Assembly: GCA_019359015.1 (NCBI GenBank)
Contig: JAHHID010000006.1
Coordinates: 62,001 to 126,000, forward strand
Reading direction: 5' to 3'
DNA: 64,000 bases
Source: Spirirestis rafaelensis WJT71-NPBG6
Lineage (GTDB): Bacteria; Cyanobacteriota; Cyanobacteriia; Cyanobacteriales; Nostocaceae
A model generated the notes under the pieces. That model worked only from the letters and a program-made list of their open reading frames with translations. It searched no databases and was not told where the DNA came from. Shown here piece after piece: positions 9,078 to 18,016 of the stretch; position 1 is the stretch's first letter, and each line of letters opens with the position of its first letter. The translations under genes were made by a program, and so were the position numbers.

Positions 9078-10448
9078 TTGAAATATAAAGATAAAAATGA
9101 ACATGCCAAGTTCCAAAAAATAGCAATGCAAAGCGAACAAAGGCGTTTGGAAAACCGAAGAGCATTAAACAAAAAGCCATTATGGTGGTTTGGTGGAGGC
9201 ATATTTGCTCTGTTTATCGCTGCTTTGGGCTTTCTCTATCTCCGAGGATTTTTTCGCCAAGAATCTGAGTACAAAATCAGCAATGTTCCCAGCTTGAAAG
9301 ATAACCGTTTTCCACTATTGGTAGTGAGTTTATCTAATGCTTTGGCTACCAGCGGTCGATTGACTGGTTTTTGGGTGGGAGCAGATGCAATTTATGATGC
9401 TCGATTAAACGCTATTCGCCGCGCTCAACGCACGATTATTTTTGAAACGTATTATATCACACCCGGTCGCCGTGCAAACGACTTCGCCGAGGCATTAATT
9501 GAACGTGCTAAAGCAAGGGTTAAAGTCCAACTTTTGGTAGATGAATATGGTACGAATTCTGTTCCTGATGAGTACTGGCAACGCTTGCGTCAAGCTGGTG
9601 TGGAGGTGCGGTTTTTCCGGGAATTCGATTGGAGGGCACCTTTAGAATACAATTCGCGCACGCACCGCAAATTACTGTTAATTGACACTCAACAAGCTTT
9701 GATTGGAGGTGCGGGGGTTTCTGATAATTGGGATGGAGACCCGGAAATAGGCGATCGCGCTCCTTGGTTAGAATTTGAGGCAAGTTATCAAGGACAAATT
9801 GTCAGCTTATTGAAGGGCAATTTTCTCCAAAATTGGGCTTATGTTGGCGGAACAGTAGATTTGGCAGAGGGTGTATCTTGCCCAGAGCCAGAACCAGAAA
9901 ATAAGTTTTATATTACGAATGATACATCTACATTAAGTGAATCTACGATGAGAATGCTATTTCAAATCAGCTTTCTGGCAGCCAGAGAAAGGGTTTGGAT
10001 TGGCAGTCCTTATTTTGTCCCAGATAGCAACACGCGCAGTGTGCTAATTCAAGCCAAACAAAAGGGCGTTGATGTGCGCGTGCTAACGATGGGGAAGAAA
10101 AATGATAAACCGATAGTTCATTTTGCTTCCCGTGAATTGTATGGTGATTTATTAAAAGCTGGAGTGCAGATTTGTGAATATCAACCCAGTATGATGCACG
10201 CTAAAGTAGCTTTAATTGATGATGGCTGGATAAGTGCGGGAAGCGCAAATTTTGACCCCCGTAGCTATCATCACAACGACGAATTAAATATTTCTACAAG
10301 TAATCCAGAACTAGTGAAAAAAATTGACGGCTTTCTTGTAGACGCTTGGCGTACTAGTCGCTGTCTAACTTATTCGGAATGGCAAAACCGCCCATTTACA
10401 GAAAAAATACAGGGTCAATTAGGGTTAATTTTTAAACCTTTGTTGTAA
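9078..10448 (+). CDS. Phospholipase D-family protein (cardiolipin synthase-like)
   Basis: 456 aa from a TTG at 9078 preceded by AAAGGAC; the ATG at 9126 (MQSEQRRLENR) is an alternative start. One N-terminal membrane segment (about 33-57) is followed by two PLD phosphodiesterase motifs: the first around THRKLLLID and IGGAGVSDNWDGD, the second MHAKVALIDDGWISAGSANFD. This pair defines the bacterial cardiolipin synthase/PLD-like branch, which condenses phosphatidylglycerol at the membrane or cleaves phosphodiesters. Both HxK pairs are intact. It sits between two chimeric loci but is itself complete. Confidence 0.88.
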   Translation: MKYKDKNEHAKFQKIAMQSEQRRLENRRALNKKPLWWFGGGIFALFIAALGFLYLRGFFRQESEYKISNVPSLKDNRFPLLVVSLSNALATSGRLTGFWVGADAIYDARLNAIRRAQRTIIFETYYITPGRRANDFAEALIERAKARVKVQLLVDEYGTNSVPDEYWQRLRQAGVEVRFFREFDWRAPLEYNSRTHRKLLLIDTQQALIGGAGVSDNWDGDPEIGDRAPWLEFEASYQGQIVSLLKGNFLQNWAYVGGTVDLAEGVSCPEPEPENKFYITNDTSTLSESTMRMLFQISFLAARERVWIGSPYFVPDSNTRSVLIQAKQKGVDVRVLTMGKKNDKPIVHFASRELYGDLLKAGVQICEYQPSMMHAKVALIDDGWISAGSANFDPRSYHHNDELNISTSNPELVKKIDGFLVDAWRTSRCLTYSEWQNRPFTEKIQGQLGLIFKPLL

Positions 10449-10475
10449 TGATTTTTATCTAAGGGAGTAAGCAAA

Positions 10476-11501
10476 ATGACCGCAGAAGAAAGAAGATTAG
10501 AAGAAGACCGCACCTGTAAAGCATACTGGCGTAGATGGGGACCATATTTAAGCGATCGCCAATGGGGAACTGTGCGCGAAGATTACAGTGAAGATGGTAG
10601 TGCTTGGGATTATTTTCCCCATGAACACGCTCGTGCTCGCGCCTATCGTTGGGGGGAAGATGGTATCGCAGGTATTTCTGATAATCATCAGCGGTTGTGT
10701 TTTGCTGTAGCTTTGTGGAACGGGGAAGACCCAATTTTAAAAGAACGGTTGTTTGGTCTTAGCGGTCCCGAAGGCAATCACGGGGAAGATGTTAAGGAAT
10801 ATTATTTTTATCTAGATAATACCCCGTCTCATGCTTACATGAAATACCTCTATAAATATTCCCAAAAAGCATTTCCATATAAGGAATTAGTAGAGGAAAA
10901 TCAACGACGCGGATACCATGACCCCGAATTTGAATTGGTAGATACTGGCATTTTTGAGGATAATAAATACTTTGATGTATTTGTCGAATATGCCAAGGGT
11001 TCATCGGAAGATATTCTAATGAAAATCACCATTTTTAATAGAAGTGATGAAACCAAAAATATTCATGTTTTACCAACATTATGGTTTCGCAATAGTTGGT
11101 CTTGGTCAGAAAATTGTAAAAAACCAATTCTAACTCAAGATACTCCAGGCGTGATTAATGCTTCTCACCCTACTTTGGGTCAACGTTGGTTTCATTTTCA
11201 AGATTGCAAAACTGTTCTATTTACTGAAAATGAAACAAATAACGAACTACTCTTCGGAGTAAAAAATTCACATCCTTATGTAAAAGATGGAATTAATAAC
11301 TATATTGTTAACGGACAAAAACAAGCAGTTAATAGTAATTCAATAGGTACAAAAGCAGCCGCACATTACGAGTTAACACTTGGCGCAGCAGAAAGCAAAA
11401 CTATCTGCTTAAGATTGACTGATAAAAACAATTTAACAGAAGAATTCGGGACAGAATTTCATGATATTTTTCACCTCAAGCAGCAAAAGACCCGCATTTA
11501 A
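10476..11501 (+). CDS. GH63-like glucosidase, C-terminally truncated
   Basis: 341 aa, ATG after AAGGGAG. The protein reads as the N-terminal region of the long GH63-type (MGH1-like) glycosidases of cyanobacteria: [18 protein letters not shown] near the start, [33 protein letters not shown], and [13 protein letters not shown]. Family members are far longer, and the (alpha/alpha)6 catalytic barrel with its acids follows this region, so it should be inactive here. The homology stops near HDIFHLKQQ and a stop follows four codons later. In the overlapping frame an invertase begins without its own start. See the next feature. Confidence 0.75.
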   Translation: MTAEERRLEEDRTCKAYWRRWGPYLSDRQWGTVREDYSEDGSAWDYFPHEHARARAYRWGEDGIAGISDNHQRLCFAVALWNGEDPILKERLFGLSGPEGNHGEDVKEYYFYLDNTPSHAYMKYLYKYSQKAFPYKELVEENQRRGYHDPEFELVDTGIFEDNKYFDVFVEYAKGSSEDILMKITIFNRSDETKNIHVLPTLWFRNSWSWSENCKKPILTQDTPGVINASHPTLGQRWFHFQDCKTVLFTENETNNELLFGVKNSHPYVKDGINNYIVNGQKQAVNSNSIGTKAAAHYELTLGAAESKTICLRLTDKNNLTEEFGTEFHDIFHLKQQKTRI

Positions 11502-12781
11502 AAGCACTAAATTATGACCAATGTTTTGTCCGCGATTTTGTTCCGGTTGGGTTATTGTTTCTGATGCATGGCAAGACAGAAATTGTTCGTAACTTCTTGG
11601 AAATTACTTTGAAGTTGCAAAGTCACGCTCCAGAAATGGACTGCTTTAAACCGGGACCGGGGTTAATGCCTGCCAGTTTTAAAGTAGTATTTAAAGAGAA
11701 TGAAGAATTTTTAACTGCTGACTTTGGAGAACATGCGATCGCTCGCGTTCCTCCTGTCGATTCCTGTATGTGGTGGTTGCTTCTATTACGTGCTTATAGC
11801 AAAGCAACGGGTGATTTCACTCTTGCCCATCAACCAGAGTTCCAAGAGGGAATTAAGCTGATTTTAGATATGTCTTTGGTGCATCGATTCGCTATGTACC
11901 CAACAATGTTAGTTCCCGACGGTGCGTTTATGATTGACCGTCGAATGGGAGTTGATGGGCATCCCTTAGAAATTCAGGTATTATTTTATGCAGCGCTTCG
12001 GGCAGCGAGCGAGATGCTATTACCAAATGGCTATGGGGAGCGCTATCTAAATCGCGTGTCTGAAAGGTTGGGTGCTTTAAGCTACCACGTGCGCGAATAT
12101 TACTGGCTCGATCTGAAACGTTTAAGCGAAATTTATCGTTATAAAAGTAATGAATTTGGTAAAGAAGTTGCCAATAAATTCAATATTTTTCCTGAATCTA
12201 TCCCTGGGTGGTTAACAGAATGGTTGCCTGAAACCGGGGGATATTTGGCAGGAAATTTGGGACCAGGACGGATAGATTTTCGCTTTTTTAGTTTGGGAAA
12301 TTTGATGGCTATTTTGGTTTCTTTAGCCTGCGAAAAAGAAGCCCAAGCTATCATGAATTTATTTGAGCAACGTTGGCATGATTTAATCGGTTTTATGCCT
12401 GTAAAAATTTGCTTCCCCGCTTTGGAAGGTTTAGAATGGCGAATTGTTACCGGATGCGACCCAAAAAACGCACCTTGGTCTTACCATAATGGGGGCAACT
12501 GGTCTGTTATACTTTGGTTATTTGCAGCCGCAGCACAAAAAACAGGTCGCACCGAATTAGCACAAAAAGCAGTAGAAATTGCCGAAACTCGTTTAATTCG
12601 AGATAATTTTCCTGAGTACTACGACGGCAAAAATGGTCGTTTGATAGGTAAAGAAGCTAGGATTTATCAAACTTGGACAATTGCCGGGTTGTTAGCTGCG
12701 AAAGAGTTGATTGTGAATCCTCAGCATTTAGATTTAATTAGTTTTGAGGAAACTGTGGAGATTCCATATTGTAATTTGTGA
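11465..12781 (+). pseudogene. Neutral/alkaline invertase (GH100), N-terminally truncated
   Basis: The frame opens at 11465, after a stop at 11462. Recognisable GH100 sequence starts within a few codons ([20 protein letters not shown]) with no start codon before it; the first usable ones are TTG 11555 and ATG 11564, inside the conserved core. The rest is complete: [49 protein letters not shown] and [19 protein letters not shown]100 enzymes hydrolyse sucrose in the cytosol. About 50 N-terminal residues are missing, and the frame differs from the GH63 fragment it is joined to. I infer a deletion scar at about 11480. A shortened product from 11564 is possible but would lack part of the catalytic barrel. 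Confidence 0.85.
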
Positions 12782-12918
12782 TTATTATAGGAATCTGGAT
12801 TTTTATGAAGAAGAAATCGAGCTTAATATCTCAGACTTATTGTAAAAGTCGGAGATATTAGCTTGTATAAAAAGGGGATCTGAGTTTGACGGCTGGAGAT
12901 TTATTTACGCTTATGTGC

Positions 12919-13072
12919 CTTATAATCAAAGCCCCAGTATGACCGGGGCAAGCCGAACGTTTCCATTTGTCAAGATAGTAATTAGTGGTGAGTCAAGGTA
13001 AGGGTTTCCCCAATCTTGACATGAAAACATGACAAAGACTAACATTAGACATGACAAAATGTTAGCACTCCT
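12919..13072 (-). ncRNA. Yfr2-like small RNA candidate, copy 1, with its upstream region
   Basis: This 154-bp unit is repeated at 13939-14096 with the same order of blocks. Read on the minus strand: two TTTGTCATG direct repeats, GGGGAAACCC, then ACAAATGGAAACGTTCG, and a hairpin CCCC-GGTCATACT-GGGGC followed by TTTGATT like a terminator. The GGAAAC motif and the GC-rich terminal hairpin resemble the cyanobacterial Yfr2 small RNA family as I remember it. The hairpin ends the transcript only if it is read leftwards, hence the strand. No protein frame is conserved between copies. The RNA proper is likely about 12922-13015, with 13016-13072 as promoter. Confidence 0.5.
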
Positions 13073-13080
13073 CCATCTCG

Positions 13081-13458
13081 ATGTCTGAAAATAAAAATTT
13101 TTATTCACTAAACGAAAGCGAAATTCAGGTAGCAGGGACGGTGAGCAGTGAAATATACCAGCAACTCCTGCGACTTTTGGATAAATTAGACGTAAAAAAT
13201 TTATCTGAGGAAGAATTAGCTACTATCGCGGATAAATTTCAAGAAAAGCTTGCTGAATCTGTCTCCCCCTCCCGTTTAGCTCAAATGATGCGAGGCAACC
13301 AAACGATAATGGGCAACAAGGATATGTTCGCGATCAAAGAGGAAACTTTTTATGGAATGGTTGGGGATATTGTGGACGTTTTGAGCAAGCACCTAGGACC
13401 AGAACCAGCCAACTCAGTGGTAAAAGAGTTAATTAAAGCGGTGATCTCTAAACTGTAA
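13081..13458 (+). CDS. Hypothetical 125-aa protein
   Basis: I do not recognise the family. The protein is soluble, helical and rich in charged residues (NESEIQVAGTVSSEIYQQLLRLLDKLDV, LSEEELATIADKFQEKL), without signal peptide, Cys or membrane segment. Its start lies only 9 bp from the upstream edge of the Yfr2-like unit, so the two diverge from the same short region. No clear Shine-Dalgarno apart from CTCCTCC on the wrong strand. Codon usage looks like that of the neighbours. Confidence 0.6.
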   Translation: MSENKNFYSLNESEIQVAGTVSSEIYQQLLRLLDKLDVKNLSEEELATIADKFQEKLAESVSPSRLAQMMRGNQTIMGNKDMFAIKEETFYGMVGDIVDVLSKHLGPEPANSVVKELIKAVISKL

Positions 13459-13938
13459 TTACCCAAACCCTTGCATTTGCGACGTTTTCTGATGTACGTA
13501 AAATTTCCCTACATCACAGCTTCAATACCCTTGAATTGCGATCGCATTCACTTTATGCACTCTTCAATACCAAGGCAGAAGCCTGGTTACACTTGGTGAG
13601 TTTACTCCAGAGGAAGATCCGATTGTATCTTTTACGATGGTTAATCGTAAATTTGAGAGTTAGACTGACAACACCAAAGCAAGCCCCGCAGTAAGCGCCG
13701 CCTTGGTGAACCAATATCGCGGAGATATTAAGCTGCTGTTGGATACTCCGGAGAAGTAGCCAAAAGACCAACTTGTTGAGCAGTTTTGGCTTTGATGTTG
13801 CGATTGCCTGCAACTAAATCAAATCGCCCACCAAGTTTGATAACTTCTGCTGCTGTAGCGCTCGCTCTTTGCTTGTCATGAAAAGGCGATCGCATTCAAT
13901 TCACCTAAAAGATAGATTGATGCTAAAATCAATTTCTT
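13459..13938. other. Gene-free stretch with a possible decayed coding fragment
   Basis: No intact gene. On the minus strand at about 13733-13880 a frame reads like protein (TAAEVIKLGGRFDLVAGN, then TAQQVGLLATSPE) and ends in a stop, without a start or recognisable family. It may be the tail of a lost gene. The rest shows nothing I can name. Confidence 0.35.
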
Positions 13939-14096
13939 CTTATAATGAAAGCCCCAGTATTACCGGGGCAAGTCGAACGTTTCCATTTGTAAATATAGTT
14001 ATTAGCGGTCAGTTAAGGGTAGGGGTTTCCCCTCCCTTGACATGAAAACATGACAAACGCTAAGATAAAACATGACAAAAATTTGTTAACACTCCT
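13939..14096 (-). ncRNA. Yfr2-like small RNA candidate, copy 2, with its upstream region
   Basis: Second copy of the 12919-13072 unit, about 1 kb away in the same orientation. On the minus strand it has the two TTTGTCATG repeats, a hairpin AGGGGAAACCCCT that is more perfect than in copy 1, ATGGAAACGTTCGACTTG, and the terminal hairpin GCCCC-GGTAATACT-GGGGC followed by TTTCATT. Differences between copies concentrate in the spacers and leave the hairpins intact, as expected for RNA under selection. The region 14097-14345 beyond it holds no gene; CTAGCTAGGG...CCCCTAGCTAAG near 14121-14165 is a further inverted pair. Confidence 0.5.
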
Positions 14097-14345
14097 TCCG
14101 GAGGTTACTTGGTGGAATAGCTAGCTAGGGATGCGGTACAAGAAAGGCAGATGCCCCTAGCTAAGATATTCCTGATTTTAAGGCGTAGATGACCCTGATA
14201 ATTGATAAGTATATCTGCTCAAGCAAGGTTATGTCACGACTAACCCACTCAAGTTTTGGCGCGAAGTGGGTTAAATTAGGTCGCAAGTCATTAGTTACTA
14301 TACTTCCACTTCAATAGGCGAAACTTGTTCATGGGTTACTGTGGT

Positions 14346-14816
14346 TTAGTCGGCATTCAACAGTTTACGAAACACAATCTTATCAGCGCCCGCCGTGTAG
14401 AAGTCCCGGATGCGAGCCTCCTCCTCGTAGCCGCACTTCGCGTAGAACGTCCGTGTCCGCTCGAAGCTCGCTAACGTTTCCACCAGTAGCATTCGCCCAC
14501 CGCGCGCCTTCAAAGTTTCTTCAACGTAGCGCAGCAGTTTACCACCGCGTCCTTGTCCCTGGCGGTCGGGGCGAATGGCTATCAATTGTAGGTTCCACGT
14601 CTGATCGGTCATCCGTTCAGGCTCACAGTAGGCGACCCCCACCAGCCCGTCAGAGTCATCGTCGTCGCTGATCCAGAAGTGATCGCTGTCACTATTGCCA
14701 CCGAGGTAGTCAGCCAGCATTTTGCCGAGCTCATCGAGCTCTTTCGGCTCGAAACCGATTGCGTTGGCTACGGCAATCAGCGCGGTCGTGTCATCGGGTG
14801 TAGTCGGTCGAATCAT
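14346..14816 (-). CDS. GNAT-family N-acetyltransferase
   Basis: 156 aa with the GNAT acetyl-CoA motif RPDRQGQGRGGKLL and the following helix YVEETLKARG; the C-terminal FYAKCGYEEEARIRDFY is also typical. The acceptor is unknown. Base composition is clearly higher in G+C than in the flanks and codons such as GCG/CGC dominate, suggesting horizontal acquisition. Divergent from a TetR regulator. A second, relict start of the same gene lies 76 bp upstream (14864-14899). Confidence 0.88.
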   Translation of the reverse strand: MIRPTTPDDTTALIAVANAIGFEPKELDELGKMLADYLGGNSDSDHFWISDDDDSDGLVGVAYCEPERMTDQTWNLQLIAIRPDRQGQGRGGKLLRYVEETLKARGGRMLLVETLASFERTRTFYAKCGYEEEARIRDFYTAGADKIVFRKLLNAD

Positions 14817-14863
14817 CGCGAACTCCGTGTGCGTGTAAAATGAACTAGCAGAGGTGAAGGAAG

Positions 14864-14899
14864 GTGTCGTCGGGCGTGGTCGGTCGAATCATCGCGAAC
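14864..14899 (-). pseudogene. Relict start of a second GNAT gene copy
   Basis: This 36-bp stretch repeats the first codons of the intact GNAT gene (14788-14823) with 3 mismatches. All three fall at third codon positions and are synonymous (MIRPTTPDDT is preserved), and the frame then stops after 15 codons. That pattern fits the remnant of a diverged paralogue that lost its body by deletion between tandem copies. Confidence 0.6.
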
Positions 14900-14966
14900 G
14901 AAGAGCGAACGGATTCAGGTATGAGGCTACCTAACGACACAAGTTAGCCGCTAGAGGCAACATCAC

Positions 14967-15005
14967 AACAGTTGTTATGTGGTCACAGAAAACATAACAA
15001 CTGTT
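14967..15005. promoter_or_regulatory. Perfect inverted repeat, probable TetR operator
   Basis: Arms AACAGTTGTTATGT (14967-14980) and ACATAACAACTGTT (14992-15005) are exact reverse complements separated by 11 bp, within the divergent GNAT/TetR intergenic region and 52 bp before the TetR start codon. TetR regulators usually bind such palindromes in their own promoter. Confidence 0.7.
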
Positions 15006-15057
15006 ATGATAATATGTCAAGATGATGATTTCATGTTGCTGCAAACCGAGGAGAGCT

Positions 15058-15642
15058 ATGAGTTATGACGATCGCCGTATTGAAGTCGGTAAAGCGGCAT
15101 GGCGGGTGATTGTCCGCGAAGGATTGGATCGCGCCAGCATGCGGGCGATCGCGCAAGAACTTGGCTCCTCAACTGGGGTTGTCACCCACTACTTTCGAGA
15201 TAAAGAAGAACTCACCCTATTTGCCCTGGAACGAGTGTTTGAAAACGTCCTAGAGGACATGAAAGCCTGTGCCAAGGCGTGGCAAGGAATTGACAGGCTA
15301 GAGCAGATGATTTTTTTGGCTTTACCTCTAGAGATCAGTGACAGAGATGATTGGAAGGTTTGGATGGCGTTTTTGGGCTATTCCATCGGGCGCGAACACC
15401 TAGTTCAGGAGCACCGAAAACGCTATGACTTCTTACGGCAGATTATTTGCCAAGAGTTAGCTGACTTACAAACAGCCAAGCTGATTCGAGCCGATCTTGA
15501 TTTAACCCTCGAAGCTAATGCACTCATCGCCCTAGTGGATGGAATTGGCACGCTCGTTGTCATCTGCCCTGAGCAGTTCTCGGCAGAGCAACAACAATAC
15601 CTCGTGCGGCGACATATCAATGCTTTACTGGCATCATCTTGA
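15058..15642 (+). CDS. TetR/AcrR-family transcriptional regulator
   Basis: The frame is open from 15022, but ATG 15058 has GAGGAG at the right distance (194 aa). The N-terminal helix-turn-helix is clear: GLDRASMRAIAQELGSSTG then VVTHYFRDKEELTLFALERVF. The C-terminal ligand-binding region resembles BetI-type members (LEANALIALVDGIGTLVVI; ending in RRHINALL). It most likely represses itself, and perhaps the divergent acetyltransferase, through the palindrome at 14967-15005. The ligand is unknown. The next downstream gene on this strand is nearly 2 kb away. Confidence 0.88.
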   Translation: MSYDDRRIEVGKAAWRVIVREGLDRASMRAIAQELGSSTGVVTHYFRDKEELTLFALERVFENVLEDMKACAKAWQGIDRLEQMIFLALPLEISDRDDWKVWMAFLGYSIGREHLVQEHRKRYDFLRQIICQELADLQTAKLIRADLDLTLEANALIALVDGIGTLVVICPEQFSAEQQQYLVRRHINALLASS

Positions 15643-16138
15643 ACACCGATGAGAAGGTTTCAAACTACTGTCAATACTACCAATTACCTTGCGGACTAAC
15701 TATTATTAGGCTGAAACTTTCCACTTACAATATCGACCGCGTTATCTCTACCAATGCCTTTTGTTTGACAACCTCGTGGAAGGTGTACAAGTAAAATTAT
15801 GAATTTAGCACAAATACTAAAAATCACAATACAATTACTTTGAAAATTGATTAGTCGTGATTTGATCAATGTATTTAGCCTTGGTTTTCAATGTTTGGTT
15901 CATGGCTTCAAACCCGTGGCGATCGCCGATATTTAATTACTGAGCAAGCAAAGGCACCAGTAAACCCTTGAAAGATTCTTGCTGAATGAAGCGATCGCTC
16001 CATTCAGCTTGACGATACACCAAAATGAATGCCTGAATTACTCAACTGAGAAACCAAACAGACAAATTGAGTAAGCAATCAGCCTAATTGCTTGCCCAAA
16101 ACACCAAAATGAATGCGCGATGTACTGAAATGAGAAAG
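15643..16138. other. Gene-free stretch before the 62-bp repeats
   Basis: No gene recognised. From about 16010 degenerate versions of the repeat motifs (AAAATGAATGC, ACTGAAATGAGAAAGC) already occur and lead into the regular array. Confidence 0.5.
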
Positions 16139-16340
16139 CATTTAGGCATTTTACTTGCTAAATCTACCGAAATGAGAAAGCAAACTCAAGTTTGAGAAAG
16201 CATTTAGGCATTTTGCTTGCTGAATCTACTGAAATGAGAAAGCAAACTCAAGTTTGAGAAAGCATTTAGGCATTTTGCTTGCTGAATCTACTGAAATGAG
16301 AAAGCAAACTCAAGTTTGAGAAAGCATTTAGGCATTTTGA
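16139..16340. repeat. 62-bp tandem repeat, about 3.3 copies
   Basis: Copies at 16139-16200, 16201-16262 and 16263-16324, and a partial one to 16340. The unit begins CATTTAGGCATTTTGCTTGC and contains CAAACTCAAGTTTGAG, a near palindrome. Copies 2 and 3 are identical; copy 1 has a few changes. 62 is not a multiple of 3 and there is no open frame across it. Its location between genes and lack of unique spacers exclude coding sequence and CRISPR. Confidence 0.85.
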
Positions 16341-16610
16341 ATAAGCAATCAGGCATTTTGCTTTTCCTTCTACTTTCTTCAATCACTTTTTGTTCACATT
16401 CATCAGCAATCCTGGAATAGAAACGTATTGAGCTAAAGCAACAGCGTTTAACAAGCGTGCCATTCGCCTATATAACCTGTAACAAATATGACATATTTTA
16501 TTGCTGTTGTTTACGGCAGTCGTTCTAACGGTACGGTTCATGCTCACGCTGCTAGCTCTTATCTTGCAGCGTTTCGATCCACTCAACTAGGGGATGCCTA
16601 AGCCAGGAAG

Positions 16611-17453
16611 TCAACCTGGCAGGTGTATCTCTGTAGAAATTTCCTTTTCTACACCTGAGCTAATGACACCAGATAACTTTGTACCGCAAGCTTTACAATA
16701 TTGAGCATCTGCATCGTGGAAACCTAAACCGCATCCAGGACAAACTATTTCTACCTGATTAGCAGTTTTTACCAACCGCTTAATTAAATCACCCACTTGC
16801 CAAGGAATTAAGGCAATACCTGTTAAAATCATCGATACTGTCAGTAAGCGACCTAATTCAGAAATTGGCGTAACGTCGCCAAATCCCACAGTTGTCATGG
16901 TGACAATCGAAAAATAAAACGCATCCAAAAAAGTTTTGAAAACTTTCGGGTTAACTGGATGCTCAACTTGATAAATTAGGCCAGAATAAACAAATATAAT
17001 TGCAAATAGCGTAAATAGTATTCGTCCTAAAATTACACCATCTTCGGTGCTGATATTACCAAAAAAAGATTTTCTATCTATAAATCTGATTAACCTTAAA
17101 ATTCTAAACCATCGTAGTAACCGGATAAAGCTGATATCACCTGTTCCGAGAAAAAATGGCAAAATCGCCATTAAATCAATAATCGAGTAAAAGCTAAAAA
17201 TATACTTAATTTTGTTGTCTGTACTCCACAACCGGAGTATGTATTCCACAGCGAAAATTATTACTATTACCGTATCTACTATATTTAATTGCAATCTAAC
17301 TGCATTGGGAATACTATAAGTCTCCACCACAAATATTGCTGAAGATAGTAAAACTAATCCAGCAATTGTGAGATTAATCGCTTTACCTACAGGTGTTTCT
17401 AAGTCTGTTAAGTAGAATGCTGTTTTTTTTCGTAAAAGTAACATTTTTGACAA
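16611..17453 (-). CDS. Voltage-gated potassium channel-like ion transporter with C-terminal zinc ribbon
   Basis: 280 aa. Six membrane segments; S4 is recognisable by regularly spaced arginines (LLRWFRILRLIRFIDRK). The pore loop carries the K+ filter (MTTVGFGDVTP), with the S6 helix after it. The C-terminus has a four-Cys ribbon (CPGCGLGFHDA, YCKACG), common to bacterial channels of this kind. It is predicted to conduct K+ across the plasma membrane as a tetramer. Divergent from the deaminase gene. Confidence 0.9.
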   Translation of the reverse strand: MSKMLLLRKKTAFYLTDLETPVGKAINLTIAGLVLLSSAIFVVETYSIPNAVRLQLNIVDTVIVIIFAVEYILRLWSTDNKIKYIFSFYSIIDLMAILPFFLGTGDISFIRLLRWFRILRLIRFIDRKSFFGNISTEDGVILGRILFTLFAIIFVYSGLIYQVEHPVNPKVFKTFLDAFYFSIVTMTTVGFGDVTPISELGRLLTVSMILTGIALIPWQVGDLIKRLVKTANQVEIVCPGCGLGFHDADAQYCKACGTKLSGVISSGVEKEISTEIHLPG

Positions 17454-17549
17454 ATTGCTTGTAAATAACTTTACGAATGATTAAAATAAGAGGCATTGCC
17501 AACTCTACATTAACTTACAAATATAAAGCTGTCCCATTTTTAATTATTT

Positions 17550-17975
17550 ATGAAACCTGAAGATTTTATGCGTCTAGCGCTAGAAGAAGCAAAAAAAGGA
17601 GATGCTCCTTACGGTGCAGTCATTGTTAAAGATAATGAAGTGGTTGCAGCAGCTTATAATACTGTCAAGCAAGATAGCGATCCATCTGCTCATGCTGAAG
17701 TTAATGTAATTCGTCGTTTAACATCTAAGTTGAAAAATCCTTCTTTAGAAGGTTATACCATCTATACTACTGGTGAACCTTGTCCGATGTGTGCTACTGC
17801 TTGTGTGTGGACAGGTTTATCAGAAATTGTTTATGGTGCTTCTATAGAAGATTTAATTTCGGTAAATCAGTCGCAGATTAATATCTCTTGTGATGAGGTA
17901 ATAGCTAAGTCATTTAGAAAAATTAAGGTGACAAAAGGGGTTTTGAAAGAAGAATGTCTAAGTTTGTTTAAATGA
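17550..17975 (+). CDS. Nucleoside/guanine-type deaminase (CDA fold)
   Basis: 141 aa with both zinc motifs of the cytidine deaminase-like fold: HAEVNVI (catalytic Glu) and PCPMCATA. Length and GEPCPMCATACVWTG fit the guanine deaminase/tRNA adenosine deaminase branch, and the C-terminal substrate loop is closer to GuaD-like proteins than to TadA. It removes an amino group from a purine base, in the cytosol. ATG follows a weak AATTATTT leader without clear Shine-Dalgarno. Confidence 0.85.
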   Translation: MKPEDFMRLALEEAKKGDAPYGAVIVKDNEVVAAAYNTVKQDSDPSAHAEVNVIRRLTSKLKNPSLEGYTIYTTGEPCPMCATACVWTGLSEIVYGASIEDLISVNQSQINISCDEVIAKSFRKIKVTKGVLKEECLSLFK

Positions 17976-18016
17976 TAATTCACGCAGAGACACAGAGACA
18001 CAGAGAAAGAAAATTT

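Noticed and set aside
16139-16340. Possible CRISPR array
   Set aside because: Units are contiguous with no unique spacers, and the 62-bp period is uniform; no cas genes nearby.
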